NCBI RefSeq assembly: GCF_963678635.1
Contig: NC_087067.1
Span: forward strand, 50,088,233 to 50,152,232
Direction: 5' to 3'
DNA from: Symsagittifera roscoffensis
Lineage: Eukaryota > Xenacoelomorpha > Acoela > Convolutidae
Length of the DNA stretch: 64,000 bases
Under the pieces are notes generated by a model. It did not search any database and was not told the DNA's origin. It worked only from the letters and a program-made list of their open reading frames with translations. The translations under genes were made by a program, and so were the position numbers. Position 1 is the stretch's first letter; each line of letters opens with the position of its first letter. Of this stretch, positions 32,165 through 41,331 are shown one piece after another.

Positions 32165-34987
32165 GGGAGATTTCGAAAAATTGCGGGACCTCCTAAATCG
32201 GAACGCAGATGTATTTTCAAAACACAAGGCGGATATCGGTTGCTGTAATTTCGTCGAACACGAAATCGAACTTGAGGAAGGCGCCGTTCCCCATAGGGAA
32301 GGCGCAAGACGAATGACGCCACATAAATCGGAAGCGTGCCTAGCTGAAATAGAAATGTTGCTCGAATATGACATGATAGAACCCTCGAAATCGCCGTGGG
32401 CGTGCGAGGTAGTAATGGCAAAAAAGAAGGGGGCAGCTTAGCTTTTGTTGCGACTTTCGCTACTTGAACGCGGTGACGGTAAAAGATGCGTACCCGATAC
32501 CGCGAACAGACGATCGCCTCTCTAAACTTGGTGCTGCCAAGTTCTTCACCACATTGGACTTGGGTTCTGCCTTCTGGCAGGTCCCTCTGCGGAAGAAGGA
32601 TAGAGAAAAGACAGGATTCGCATGTGAGTTGGGGTTGTACCAGTGGAAGAGGATGCCCCTCGGCTTGTGCAACGCAACGGCCACTTTTCAAAGACTGATG
32701 ACTCAGGCTTTGACCAGACTGACAAGGAAGTCCGGGATTCTTGTGATGTGTTACGTGGATGACGTAGTCATAGCAACACCAACCCTGGAAGACCACATTG
32801 ATAGGCTCGATGAGGTCTTTGGATGCATGAAAAAAGCAGGATTGAAGTGCAAACCATCGAAATGTGAAATCCTTAGGGATTCGATAAAGTACCTGGGAAG
32901 AATGGTGGATAGGCATGGTGTGAGGCCGGACCCGGAAGCAGTGGAAGCAGTGTTGACATGGAAAGCTCCCAGAAAGGACACACAGCTCCTGAGCTTCCTA
33001 GGGTTTGCCAATTACTGCCGGGAATTCATAAAAGGATATGCGGACAAGATGTATCCGATGCAGAAGCTGATGCGCAACAAGGGGAAAAAGTTCGAATGGA
33101 ACAATGAGGAACTGTGCGAAGCGCCAGTGCTAGGCATGCCTACAAAAAAGGGCATGTATGTTCTTGACACCGACGCATCGGTAGTGGCCATCTCAGGAAT
33201 ATTGCATCAAGAGCAAGAATGGAACGGAAGAACAGTTCTCCGTCCCATTGCATACGGCAGCAAGGTCTTGAGTGACACAGAGATGAAATATGGCGCACCA
33301 AAAGCAGAAATGTTTGCAGTAGTCACCTTAGTGGAAAAGTACCGTGCATACTTGGGGAGCGCTCCCTTCAAGTTACGCGTGGACAACAGAGCGTTATCCT
33401 GGTTGAAGACCTACGCGATGGATCAGAGTTATATTGGTAGATGGATAGTCAGATTGGATGGCTACCATATGATAATCGAACATATGATGCGTGATAAACA
33501 CCAGAATGCCGACAGCCTCAGCAAGAAAACTGAGTTCTATGAAAGATTGGAGCAGAAGCAGGCCAATCAGGCGGAAATAAAGGAGGGATTCTCGTTTCTG
33601 GACAAAGAAACTTATGAAGCGCTTCCCTTAACGAGGTGGTTGGATAAGTCTGGACATCCAATTCCAGGGCATCCTGAGTTACCTGTAGAGAAAGCAGCCG
33701 AGATAATGATCCTATCCAGGGAGGACCCGGTCCCCTTGGATCTGTTGCTGCGCTCGAATCTGGTCCAGCAAGAACTCTCTCGCATGAACATAAACAGCCT
33801 CTCATTATTGGATAGAACGGTGCAAGTCACACCGCAAATGATGCGGATGCTGGGTGGATTGTTAGAAAGAGAAGTGACCAGAGATGACCCCGAGTGGACA
33901 GCAGCAGTGGCATCGCTAACAATCAGTGAGAAGGTGAAGATCATGCCGTCCGGACGACAGCACGAAGAGAACGAGAGGGATTGTAGGACAATAGTTCAGC
34001 AACTAGTATCCTCAATAAACCACGAGATTTTAACCAGTACTTCTTGCGGACAGAAAGAACAGGGGAGCAGCAAGCGAAAGAAAACTGTCACCTTTGTGGA
34101 CCAGGATAAGGAAGGTGAAAAGGTAGAACAAAACCTGCTGCAAGACTATTTGTCCGGGGAGACGAATGATGAGAAGAACCAGCGATCACAAGATCAACAC
34201 CCGGGAATAGAAAGATTGTCCGGGGAGTCTGACATAGACGAGAAAATTCCTGATGAGAAACAGGACCTAGAGAACAAGGTTTTGTCCGGGGAGTTCAGAT
34301 GGATGCGAAGAAGGCACGGACATGATCTGGAGGAGCGTGCAGTCTCCAGCACAACCTCTTCGACGGATGACAAATCCCAAAACTCAGAAATGGACACTTA
34401 TTCAGACAGGAACTCGAGCTCGGGATCAGAACTGTCAGAACTAGCGGTACACACGCTACTAGTGGAAACTCGGGCAAGGGACCTGGACAGAGAGGTGTAC
34501 CAAGATCCTGACAGCGATCGCTACCTTATACCAAGCGAAAGAGTCTTTGACAACGCAGCGGATGACTTGGAGACAAAAGCGGTATCGAAACGGTCGATAA
34601 GCCTGTTACCGCAGAAGGAGGTAGTCAGGACCGATCTTCAGCCGTTTAAACAAGAAACACAGCCGTTGGCGAAGATTTGGTGCGTTAAGATGGAAGAAGA
34701 CACACACCAGCCGAACGAGCTGAATAGTCAGATGAGGGTCATGAAGACGTACCTAAAGGCGAGATACAGACTCTCGGATCTTCTAAGGGCGCATAGGAAT
34801 GATCGCATGACAAGCAACCTGAAAAGGTGGATCGAGAATGGTTCTCCGGATAAAGGGGACCTCGAGGAAGATAGTTATCGCATCCTGAGACAATACTTCA
34901 TGCAGAAGGAAGGGAGGTTATATTTGAACAAGGACGGGATTGTGGCTTGCAAAAGAAGGGAGGAAGACAGAGTCCTATACAAGTATA
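31242..34987 (+). repeat. Pol tandem duplication, copy 3 (3746 bp)
   Basis: The last copy, which continues naturally into integrase at 34988. It shares the T insertion with copy 2 but the 30-bp deletion with copy 1, so it is a mosaic. A private Tyr to Cys change occurs in LGFANYC. Confidence 0.93.
32181..32441 (+). pseudogene. RT N-terminal segment, copy 3
   Basis: Identical in layout to 28405-28665. It ends at the same TAG in front of the RT palm frame. Confidence 0.8.
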
Positions 34988-35790
34988 ACGCGATAGTGTT
35001 ACCGCAACTCTATCAGACAGAACTATTATTCAGGTCAAATGATCAGATGGGCCATCAGGGGATCGACAAAGTATATCAGAGGATCCTGAAGCGCTTTGAG
35101 TGGCCTGGGATGAAAAAAGCATGCGAGAAGTGGGTAACAGCATGTCTGTCATGCCAACAGGTCAAGGATCCAAGGAAGTTGCGATTTCCTTTACAGTCGA
35201 TCGAGTCGTCTGAATTCAACGAGGTGGTGCAGATAGATCACCAAAAGATATGCATGACAGACAATGGTTATAATCAGTTGCTGGTCATGATAGATCATTT
35301 TACGAAGTATGCAGAGACCGTGCCCTGCATAACTGCCTCGGCGGAAGAGACATGCGACCACCTGATCAATACCTGGATAGCAAGACATGGTTGTCCGATG
35401 ACGTTTCAGTCGGATAATGGAACAGCTTTCGTAGGAGAGCTTACGAAAGAGCTTATGAGACGCTCAAAGGTCGCTCAGGCTCACTCCACGACATACCACT
35501 CTCAGACGAATGGCTTAGTTGAAAGACAGAATAGGACGTTAGTGTCGATGCTGAGAGTATATTGTTCCAGGTACATGACCGATTGGGACAGATACCTTCC
35601 ACAGGTGATGGGAGCATATAACAGCACGCAACACTCCACCACCGGAGTCAGTCCACACATGATGCTAACTGGACACGAAAAGTCTTTACCCTTAACCTTC
35701 TTCTACCCAGAGTATGAGGGAAAGAAAACGTCCCCACAGGTCTACGTGAGGGATGTGATCAGACGCCAACAGGAGTTGAACGATTTGTGA
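32464..35790 (+). CDS. pol: Pol: RT palm, RNase H, acidic spacer and integrase core (copy 3)
   Basis: 1108 codons. RT with CYVDDVVIA (32749-32775) and RNase H (TDAS, KAEMF, RVDNRAL, HQNADSLS) are as in copy 1, with the 10-residue deletion between them. After the spacer comes integrase. The zinc domain has GHQGIDKVYQRI and CLSCQQVK, but the first His of the HHCC set seems replaced (SNDQMGH). The catalytic triad is D (35236), D (35413, QSDNGTAF) and E (35521, GLVERQNR), i.e. D58D35E. Integrase inserts the cDNA into the host chromosome. The frame stops at TGA 35788 and continues in phase afterwards. Confidence 0.9.
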   Translation: MNAVTVKDAYPIPRTDDRLSKLGAAKFFTTLDLGSAFWQVPLRKKDREKTGFACELGLYQWKRMPLGLCNATATFQRLMTQALTRLTRKSGILVMCYVDDVVIATPTLEDHIDRLDEVFGCMKKAGLKCKPSKCEILRDSIKYLGRMVDRHGVRPDPEAVEAVLTWKAPRKDTQLLSFLGFANYCREFIKGYADKMYPMQKLMRNKGKKFEWNNEELCEAPVLGMPTKKGMYVLDTDASVVAISGILHQEQEWNGRTVLRPIAYGSKVLSDTEMKYGAPKAEMFAVVTLVEKYRAYLGSAPFKLRVDNRALSWLKTYAMDQSYIGRWIVRLDGYHMIIEHMMRDKHQNADSLSKKTEFYERLEQKQANQAEIKEGFSFLDKETYEALPLTRWLDKSGHPIPGHPELPVEKAAEIMILSREDPVPLDLLLRSNLVQQELSRMNINSLSLLDRTVQVTPQMMRMLGGLLEREVTRDDPEWTAAVASLTISEKVKIMPSGRQHEENERDCRTIVQQLVSSINHEILTSTSCGQKEQGSSKRKKTVTFVDQDKEGEKVEQNLLQDYLSGETNDEKNQRSQDQHPGIERLSGESDIDEKIPDEKQDLENKVLSGEFRWMRRRHGHDLEERAVSSTTSSTDDKSQNSEMDTYSDRNSSSGSELSELAVHTLLVETRARDLDREVYQDPDSDRYLIPSERVFDNAADDLETKAVSKRSISLLPQKEVVRTDLQPFKQETQPLAKIWCVKMEEDTHQPNELNSQMRVMKTYLKARYRLSDLLRAHRNDRMTSNLKRWIENGSPDKGDLEEDSYRILRQYFMQKEGRLYLNKDGIVACKRREEDRVLYKYNAIVLPQLYQTELLFRSNDQMGHQGIDKVYQRILKRFEWPGMKKACEKWVTACLSCQQVKDPRKLRFPLQSIESSEFNEVVQIDHQKICMTDNGYNQLLVMIDHFTKYAETVPCITASAEETCDHLINTWIARHGCPMTFQSDNGTAFVGELTKELMRRSKVAQAHSTTYHSQTNGLVERQNRTLVSMLRVYCSRYMTDWDRYLPQVMGAYNSTQHSTTGVSPHMMLTGHEKSLPLTFFYPEYEGKKTSPQVYVRDVIRRQQELNDL

Positions 35791-36948
35791 AGACGAAATA
35801 CTCAGCAAGCACAGGCAAGGCAGAGGAAAAGATTCGACAAGAAAGCAGCTGGTGCAAAGGCTTACTCGGTGGGAGACTACGTATGGGTATTTCAGAACGT
35901 TATACCACCGAAAGGGACGAAAAAGCTCCTTAAAAAATGGAGGGGACCCTTCATGATTACAGAGGTGCACCAGGAGGGACGCTTTTATAGACTGAGTACT
36001 GGCCGAGCCGCCCACTACGAGAACATCAAGCCACACAATCCATCGACAGAAGACTGGTGTATACCTGCAGACATGGAAGAAGGGGATTATCTAATGATGG
36101 ATCCTGCTTGTGAGGTCAATGAAAAGGGCACCAGGGAGAAGAACAATGGAAACGAAGTCGTAGAGGAAGGTACGGATACACCGCTGGACCTGGATCCAAA
36201 CGAGGAGATCGAAGCGGACGATAAAACCTTACCCTACGCAGAGGAAGATTGGCAGGATCCCGAACAGACAGAAGTTCCCAAGAACTTGGAACCGGATCTT
36301 CCGTTCACGATACAGACTCGTCAGAAGGACGTGACGAGACCAAGAAAGAAATACAATCCTTACGGTGACGACTTTGTAGTGGATAAGATAGATCTGCAGA
36401 AGATAGTGGAGGAAGTAGTGGGTCTAGAGGAAATAACTGTGTCACAAGGCATTGACATAGTCGATGATCACGACGATGAGAGGGTTGACGACTGGTCGAA
36501 ACCCGAGGTAGAATTCGACGACGAGCAACAGCAGTCATATGAACAAGACTTGACGAACCTGCGTGTCTTAGAGTGGCTGAATGAAACGACCTCGGATCCT
36601 GAGGAGACCAGCGTCACAATTCAGGACGTAGATCGTGCAAGCATGAAATACATCAAGACCAAACGAGATGATCCTTCGTGGGCTGCCCAGGAAGGACGAC
36701 TACTCATTCCAGCTTCTAACCTCGACTTGATACCCGGTATGCGATCGACGGAGACGTCGATGGATATTTTTGTCCGGGGAGTGGGGGTAGGACTTACCCA
36801 CACTGAAAACTTGATAATAAAAAAATTAAGAATAGCAAGAGAAACAGGAGACTTAGAAGCAGAAACAGACGAAGAACCTAAGAAACCTGACATAGGCAGG
36901 GTAGTTGAGTCATATTTTAACTACCAAATGAATATTCAAGTAACATAA
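35791..36948 (+). CDS. Integrase C-terminal GPY/F domain and acidic pol tail
   Basis: In the same frame as the integrase core, after a single TGA (35788-35790; a CGA-to-TGA change would explain it). It reads RQRKRFDKKA, then VGDYVWVFQNV and LLKKWRGPFMITEV, the GPY/F module of Ty3 integrases. A strongly acidic tail of about 280 residues follows, with a TRPRKKYNPYGDDFVVDKI motif typical of Ty3 pol ends. No chromodomain is visible. The last 28 nt overlap the next frame. Confidence 0.85.
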   Translation, partial: RRNTQQAQARQRKRFDKKAAGAKAYSVGDYVWVFQNVIPPKGTKKLLKKWRGPFMITEVHQEGRFYRLSTGRAAHYENIKPHNPSTEDWCIPADMEEGDYLMMDPACEVNEKGTREKNNGNEVVEEGTDTPLDLDPNEEIEADDKTLPYAEEDWQDPEQTEVPKNLEPDLPFTIQTRQKDVTRPRKKYNPYGDDFVVDKIDLQKIVEEVVGLEEITVSQGIDIVDDHDDERVDDWSKPEVEFDDEQQQSYEQDLTNLRVLEWLNETTSDPEETSVTIQDVDRASMKYIKTKRDDPSWAAQEGRLLIPASNLDLIPGMRSTETSMDIFVRGVGVGLTHTENLIIKKLRIARETGDLEAETDEEPKKPDIGRVVESYFNYQMNIQVT

Positions 36949-37391
36949 TACTAACAGACAGTGATTTCATACTCACAAATAGAACATGTGCGATAGCAAT
37001 CACAGCAGACATGAGTTTTAGGACAGCGTTAGCGGCAGACTTTAGGAGAGAATACAAAAACGTGGAATTCCTTTGGAAGCAAAGACCAGGGATAGGGGGC
37101 GTAGCGGCCTTACCTCCGGCGGCGTCGCAGATACCGGGAAAATACTTATGCTTCCTGGTAACGAGGGCGACGGAGAAGCAGCACGTGGACCCAGAGAACA
37201 TAGTCTTGTCCTTGACGATGCTGAGGGACTTCCTCGTGGAAATGGACGTGAAGGAGCTCTCGCTTCCAGTGTACGATCCAAACAGAGGAAGACTGCATCC
37301 TCGGGAATTGTACGCGCTTGTACACGTGATATTCTCTGATACGAATATACAAGTATATCTACATAAGAAATATTACTTAAGTATAGGCTGA
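36921..37391 (+). CDS. Macro-domain-like protein (ADP-ribose-binding fold)
   Basis: Open from 36921 in the -1 frame relative to pol; the first ATG is at 37011 (126 codons), but homology-like sequence starts before it. CAIAITADMSFRTALAADFRREY resembles the macro-domain signature (His/Ile-x-Val-Ser-x-Asp, Met-x-x-Gly-Ile-Ala, Phe), although His and Gly are replaced. It continues with GKYLCFLVTRAT, then SLTMLRDFLVEMDVKELSLP and LYALVHVIFSDTNIQVYL, matching the second half of the fold. Macro domains bind or remove ADP-ribose. Because the first ATG lies inside the fold, expression by frameshift from pol is possible. Alternative: an unrelated small protein. Confidence 0.65.
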   Translation, partial: LPNEYSSNIILTDSDFILTNRTCAIAITADMSFRTALAADFRREYKNVEFLWKQRPGIGGVAALPPAASQIPGKYLCFLVTRATEKQHVDPENIVLSLTMLRDFLVEMDVKELSLPVYDPNRGRLHPRELYALVHVIFSDTNIQVYLHKKYYLSIG

Positions 37392-37436
37392 GTGACGTGC
37401 GAGAAGGTGTTAGGCCAAAGACTAAGTTGTATGTAA

Positions 37437-37470
37437 TATGTGTTATGTTATGTTATGTTATGTTATGTGT
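37437..37470 (+). repeat. (TTATG)n microsatellite
   Basis: Five to six uninterrupted copies of TTATG, within an otherwise non-coding gap of about 360 bp (37392-37753) between the macro ORF and ORF2. Nothing else is recognised in the gap. Confidence 0.9.
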
Positions 37471-37753
37471 TAGGTTATTGAGATCGTGGGTAAGAAGGGG
37501 TTAGTGACCATGAACAACTGAATGGACTGTCCAATCTTAGGTCGAATTCCAAAATTTTAGAGACCGATTGATTTTAATACCGATTGAATTGTCTGAACTG
37601 TTTTTAAGCAAATTTTAGCATTTTAGCGATATATTTTAATAAAACTTACAGGTGTAATATTCGTGACCTCTTTTCTAGATCCTGATTGATCGTTTAATTA
37701 CTCACTTGAGTCAAATCTTGGAATCAAAACCGAATCGAACTTGAAAGAATAGA

Positions 37754-38032
37754 ATGGATAACTTCAACTTGGATGAATTGATGGACCTGGCAGAGGCATA
37801 TGTGGGACCGATGGTAGATGCGATCTATCGTCGGCTGATCGATCGAGACTTCGCTCTGGAGGACCCAGAGGTAGTCATGTTGCTGACCGCCCTGATCAAC
37901 ATCTTGGGGCATGACAACCGTGGGGACCGCCCCACGGAAGTCCTGTTGATGGCAGCATGTGGAGAAAGGGGAGTACTAGACCGCCCAAACATGAGAGTGA
38001 TGAAGTGGAGAAACGGGGCTCTCAGGGAGTGA
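37754..38032 (+). pseudogene. ORF2 N-terminal segment (unknown)
   Basis: 92 codons from ATG (MDNFNLDELMDLAEAY). It is predicted largely helical and acidic, with no recognised domain. It ends at TGA, while the +1 frame is open from 38004 and continues as the next segment, so a single indel probably split one longer protein. Confidence 0.55.
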
Positions 38033-38557
38033 CTTGGCGAATGAGCCTGGATTGGGAAGTTCTAGGACCTACCAACCAGGTGAGATGCCTATGCCCTCCA
38101 AGCCCAAACCTGGGCTGACGAGAATGCATCAGGAGATGAACAGCGAGGCGGCCTCGTCTGGTTCACCACTGAGAGCAGCTGTGCCACCAAAAAGGGCGAA
38201 AGTAGGACAGAAGGTTAAGACGAACCAAACCATGCAAGATCTGGATGAGATGAACGATGAACTGAAAAGTATGAAGAAGGAGCTGGACGAGATGACCAAA
38301 AGTATGCTCCAGATGAAGGAAGATCGAGACATGAGGAGAAAATTGTTTGAAGATGCAACAAAAAGCAGGGTCAAGAAATTGAGCGCTTGAGGCAGGATTA
38401 CAAACAGCAATCGGAACAGATGGCGTTGACAACGGCCGTGGAGAAAGTGATACCTGCAAGGAGTATTCCTCGTGGGCAGTCCCCGATGGAGCTCTTGACG
38501 CCTCGAGAAATGAGTCAAACAACGGAAAACGGCTCCCAGCAGAGACAAATCGAGTAA
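38004..38557 (+). pseudogene. ORF2 coiled-coil segment
   Basis: Open in one frame to 38390 (Pro/Ser-rich, then MNDELKSMKKELDEMTKSML heptads). It continues from 38372 in another frame (QEIERLRQDYKQQSEQM) up to TAA 38555. The two pieces together look like one coiled coil broken by an indel at about 38372-38390. Coiled coils are usual in retroelement accessory and RNA-binding proteins. No specific family is recognised. Confidence 0.55.
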
Positions 38558-38910
38558 CAATCCCGGATCCTAGTGACACCTTGGGTGACCCCGTCGTGGA
38601 ACAGACAGTGAGGTAGCTGATAGAGACAGCTGGACGACTGGTCGCTAACAAGAATGCGTCAGGTTCCGGGGTGACTGCATCCTATGGAACGATTGACGAC
38701 ACGGGCAGCGTACGACTCTCCCAGACCGTGATCAGACATGGGATAAGTGACGTGACACCACTCATGGGGAGCTCGAGGGCCCCAGAGAGAAGAATACAGA
38801 AGATGCCAGCGAAGAAAGTGTCTCGCATAATAGACGTGCAAAAGAATAATCAATTGAAATATAATTTCACGGGAGTTCCGGAGACAGATCCGAGAGCTTG
38901 CTTTAATTGA
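38557..38910 (+). pseudogene. ORF2 linker segment upstream of SGNH domain
   Basis: In the same frame as the SGNH ORF that follows. It contains an in-frame TAG (38614-38616) and ends in TGA (38908-38910), then continues as coding. The Ser/Thr/Lys-rich text (MPAKKVSRIIDVQKNNQL) has no recognised domain. It is preserved in frame over 118 codons with only two stops. Confidence 0.5.
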
Positions 38911-41331
38911 GAGACTTGGAGCCCGGCAGTAAACCTGCAGCAACCACCACTCGGGACATCTCATCTGATACTGGGAGACAGCTTGGTTAGAGTGCTGTCG
39001 AATTTGAGGACCTCGTGGGTCACCACGGTGATGGCCTTTGGAGGCACGACGATAGCCCAGTTATATCGAATGGTGGAACTGATGAATCCAGGGAGGATCC
39101 CCAACGTGATGATCTTGGTTGGGACGAATGACATCTCCCGAGGTTCAGATGAGCAGGAAGCACTATGGGAGTCAATAATGGTGTGTTTGCTTACTACCCT
39201 CTGGCAGAAAGTTAATTGCGCGGTTCTGACCGTTTGCACTGTGCCAATGAATACGAGAAGCCTGACAGCATCAGGAAGAAGGCACAACGATGGAGTCGTC
39301 AGGTGGAATAACATCTTGAGGAACCTCGCAAGTCGGAACGCCGGAAGAATGATCCTCATGGACATCGAACATGAGTTGAGAGCTATGGATCAGGCCAGAC
39401 TGACCACGGACGGCATCCACTTCGACAGTATCGAAGGACAAGCTTGGTTGAATCGAGTCTTCCAAGAGCGGTTGGACGAGCTGGAAGCAGAACTCTTTGA
39501 CACAGGAGTGCCGAAGGAAGAAGGAACAGTGAGTGACGCGTTGATTACCACCTTTGTGCCTCCTAGCCTGGAAACACGCTTGGGTACGGTCCCGGCCGTC
39601 ACGAACTACAGGCAACAAAGCTCCAGCGAACCAGGTCAAAGGACAGACGTACAGGATCGATTGGGAGAAGCGCCGATGAGGAGGACCATCCATCCTAGCA
39701 GAAGAATAGGACCTGTCAACCCAATCGAAGAGACAGCCGGCACGTCTAGATCGGTCACTAGATCGGACACTAGATCAGAGACGACAAGTACCAGTCGAGA
39801 GGAGAGACGTCCGGGCAGAGGCTCGTTGATGTGGTCAAGACCCATACCGTCTCCCTGGCATGTATACAAAGACGAGCTAATGAAGCTGGATCTCCAGAGG
39901 GTAAGCTTCATCGAAGATGCAAGGAGGATGCTGAATGGAGCGACGCTATCCGTCAGCAGATTGTGCTCGAGAACCGGCGTAGACTGGTTGATAGCCGCTA
40001 GCATAAATTTCAGCTCCACGACGGCCTTGAGATTTGCTGACCTAGAGGGACTGCCCTCTAACAACACAATGGGACCAGTGAATGCAAGACCATTGCAAGA
40101 CGTGAGGTTGAATCATGACGAAGGGAATCGAGAAGAGAGACCAGGAAGATTCCTGACGACGAGAGCGCCGATTGGACAACACGTGAAGATGTTCAGGCAG
40201 CTGACGACACCCCCTGGTCATGTGAAGGAGAGAATATACCCAAAACTAGTGAATCAAGATGGTGATGCCCAAAGATACGGCGGATTGAAAGCGATAAAGA
40301 AAGATGAGACCATCTTCGTCGCCTATGACAAAGCAGAAATGAGGAAGGCCAAGATTATGATAGTAGCGAATTCAGAGTTCGTGTACACCTCCAAGTCTCT
40401 GTTTTGGCCGGACGTCATAATGTTGGCAGCGGTCGACCTGGACCTACTGCAATCGATATCTCTGGCTATAGGGGTACAAAGGCAGACGGACATGAACTCA
40501 ATTACGATCGTGTTCGCTGGCATCAACGACCATCTACACAGTAGAGGTTTTCTGAGCAGACTCAGAGATCCTACAACGGCAGAGAACGCTGTGTGGCCAG
40601 CGATAAAAGATATCCTTGAGTCGATGGGTGAAGTGGTGGATGCGACGAAGGAGGGGTCATTCACCAAAGTGACACCGAGAATAGTATTCGCGTTGTCTCC
40701 GGGGTATGCACATCTCCCGGATGGACTGAAATTTGTGTATGCGATTGTGACCTTACTTTCGGAAGGAAAATATGATGTGATCATATCAGCCCCGAATCGC
40801 ATGATAGAGATGGAGAACCTGAGGCCACTCAAGGTTGAACTGCCTGCAGTGTGGTCAGATATCTCAAACGCGATGAGAGGATTCAAGGACCATGCGCCAC
40901 ACATGTTAGTATTGGACGAGGTGCTGGGGTTGGAACTGTCCAATTTCAGTCGACAGCTTAAACTGAAACCAGGAGTAGACGACGACCATCGAGTGATCGC
41001 GGCGATGTCCAACGACTTATGGTTCCGAGCAATGGAAGTGGCAGGTGAAGACACAAGAAGGAAAAATTCACTAGAGACGAGAGCTCATTTGGAGGCGATG
41101 GTTCTGAGAACCAAGCCGGAAGCCAACCAGTGGCTACACCTGAACCCTAGAGTAGCGGCATTGGGTGCAGACGCTTTTGAGCAAGGCCCCGTGATGATCC
41201 GAAAGATACATGCCTACTTGTTGAAGGAGGTGAACCTGGCGGAAAATGCCGGGGAAAAGACCGCTAAATTCGTGAACAGAATGTGTCAGATTACTCTGGA
41301 AACCTTCTGGACCCAGGAAGTGAAGGGATAG
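38911..41331 (+). CDS. SGNH/GDSL-hydrolase domain protein (ORF2 main part)
   Basis: One open frame from 38911 (first TTG 38983, first ATG 39031). All four SGNH blocks appear in order: LILGDSLVRV (Ser at 38980), AFGGTTIAQL (Gly), ILVGTNDIS (Asn, 39121-39132), and TTDGIHFDSIEGQAWL (Asp and His, 39409-39420). This is the full Ser-Gly-Asn-His set of an esterase/acyl-hydrolase fold, about 180 residues. After an Arg/Ser-rich linker comes a second region of about 400 residues with IVFAGINDHLHSRG and ALSPGYAHLPDGLKFVYA, possibly a degenerate second copy of the fold. It lies downstream of pol in an env-like position, but there is no signal peptide or membrane segment. Confidence 0.8.
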   Translation, partial: ETWSPAVNLQQPPLGTSHLILGDSLVRVLSNLRTSWVTTVMAFGGTTIAQLYRMVELMNPGRIPNVMILVGTNDISRGSDEQEALWESIMVCLLTTLWQKVNCAVLTVCTVPMNTRSLTASGRRHNDGVVRWNNILRNLASRNAGRMILMDIEHELRAMDQARLTTDGIHFDSIEGQAWLNRVFQERLDELEAELFDTGVPKEEGTVSDALITTFVPPSLETRLGTVPAVTNYRQQSSSEPGQRTDVQDRLGEAPMRRTIHPSRRIGPVNPIEETAGTSRSVTRSDTRSETTSTSREERRPGRGSLMWSRPIPSPWHVYKDELMKLDLQRVSFIEDARRMLNGATLSVSRLCSRTGVDWLIAASINFSSTTALRFADLEGLPSNNTMGPVNARPLQDVRLNHDEGNREERPGRFLTTRAPIGQHVKMFRQLTTPPGHVKERIYPKLVNQDGDAQRYGGLKAIKKDETIFVAYDKAEMRKAKIMIVANSEFVYTSKSLFWPDVIMLAAVDLDLLQSISLAIGVQRQTDMNSITIVFAGINDHLHSRGFLSRLRDPTTAENAVWPAIKDILESMGEVVDATKEGSFTKVTPRIVFALSPGYAHLPDGLKFVYAIVTLLSEGKYDVIISAPNRMIEMENLRPLKVELPAVWSDISNAMRGFKDHAPHMLVLDEVLGLELSNFSRQLKLKPGVDDDHRVIAAMSNDLWFRAMEVAGEDTRRKNSLETRAHLEAMVLRTKPEANQWLHLNPRVAALGADAFEQGPVMIRKIHAYLLKEVNLAENAGEKTAKFVNRMCQITLETFWTQEVKG

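Noticed and set aside
40323..41054. 243-codon - strand frame opposite ORF2
   Set aside because: Antisense shadow of the SGNH ORF; Ser/Thr-rich translation with no motif.
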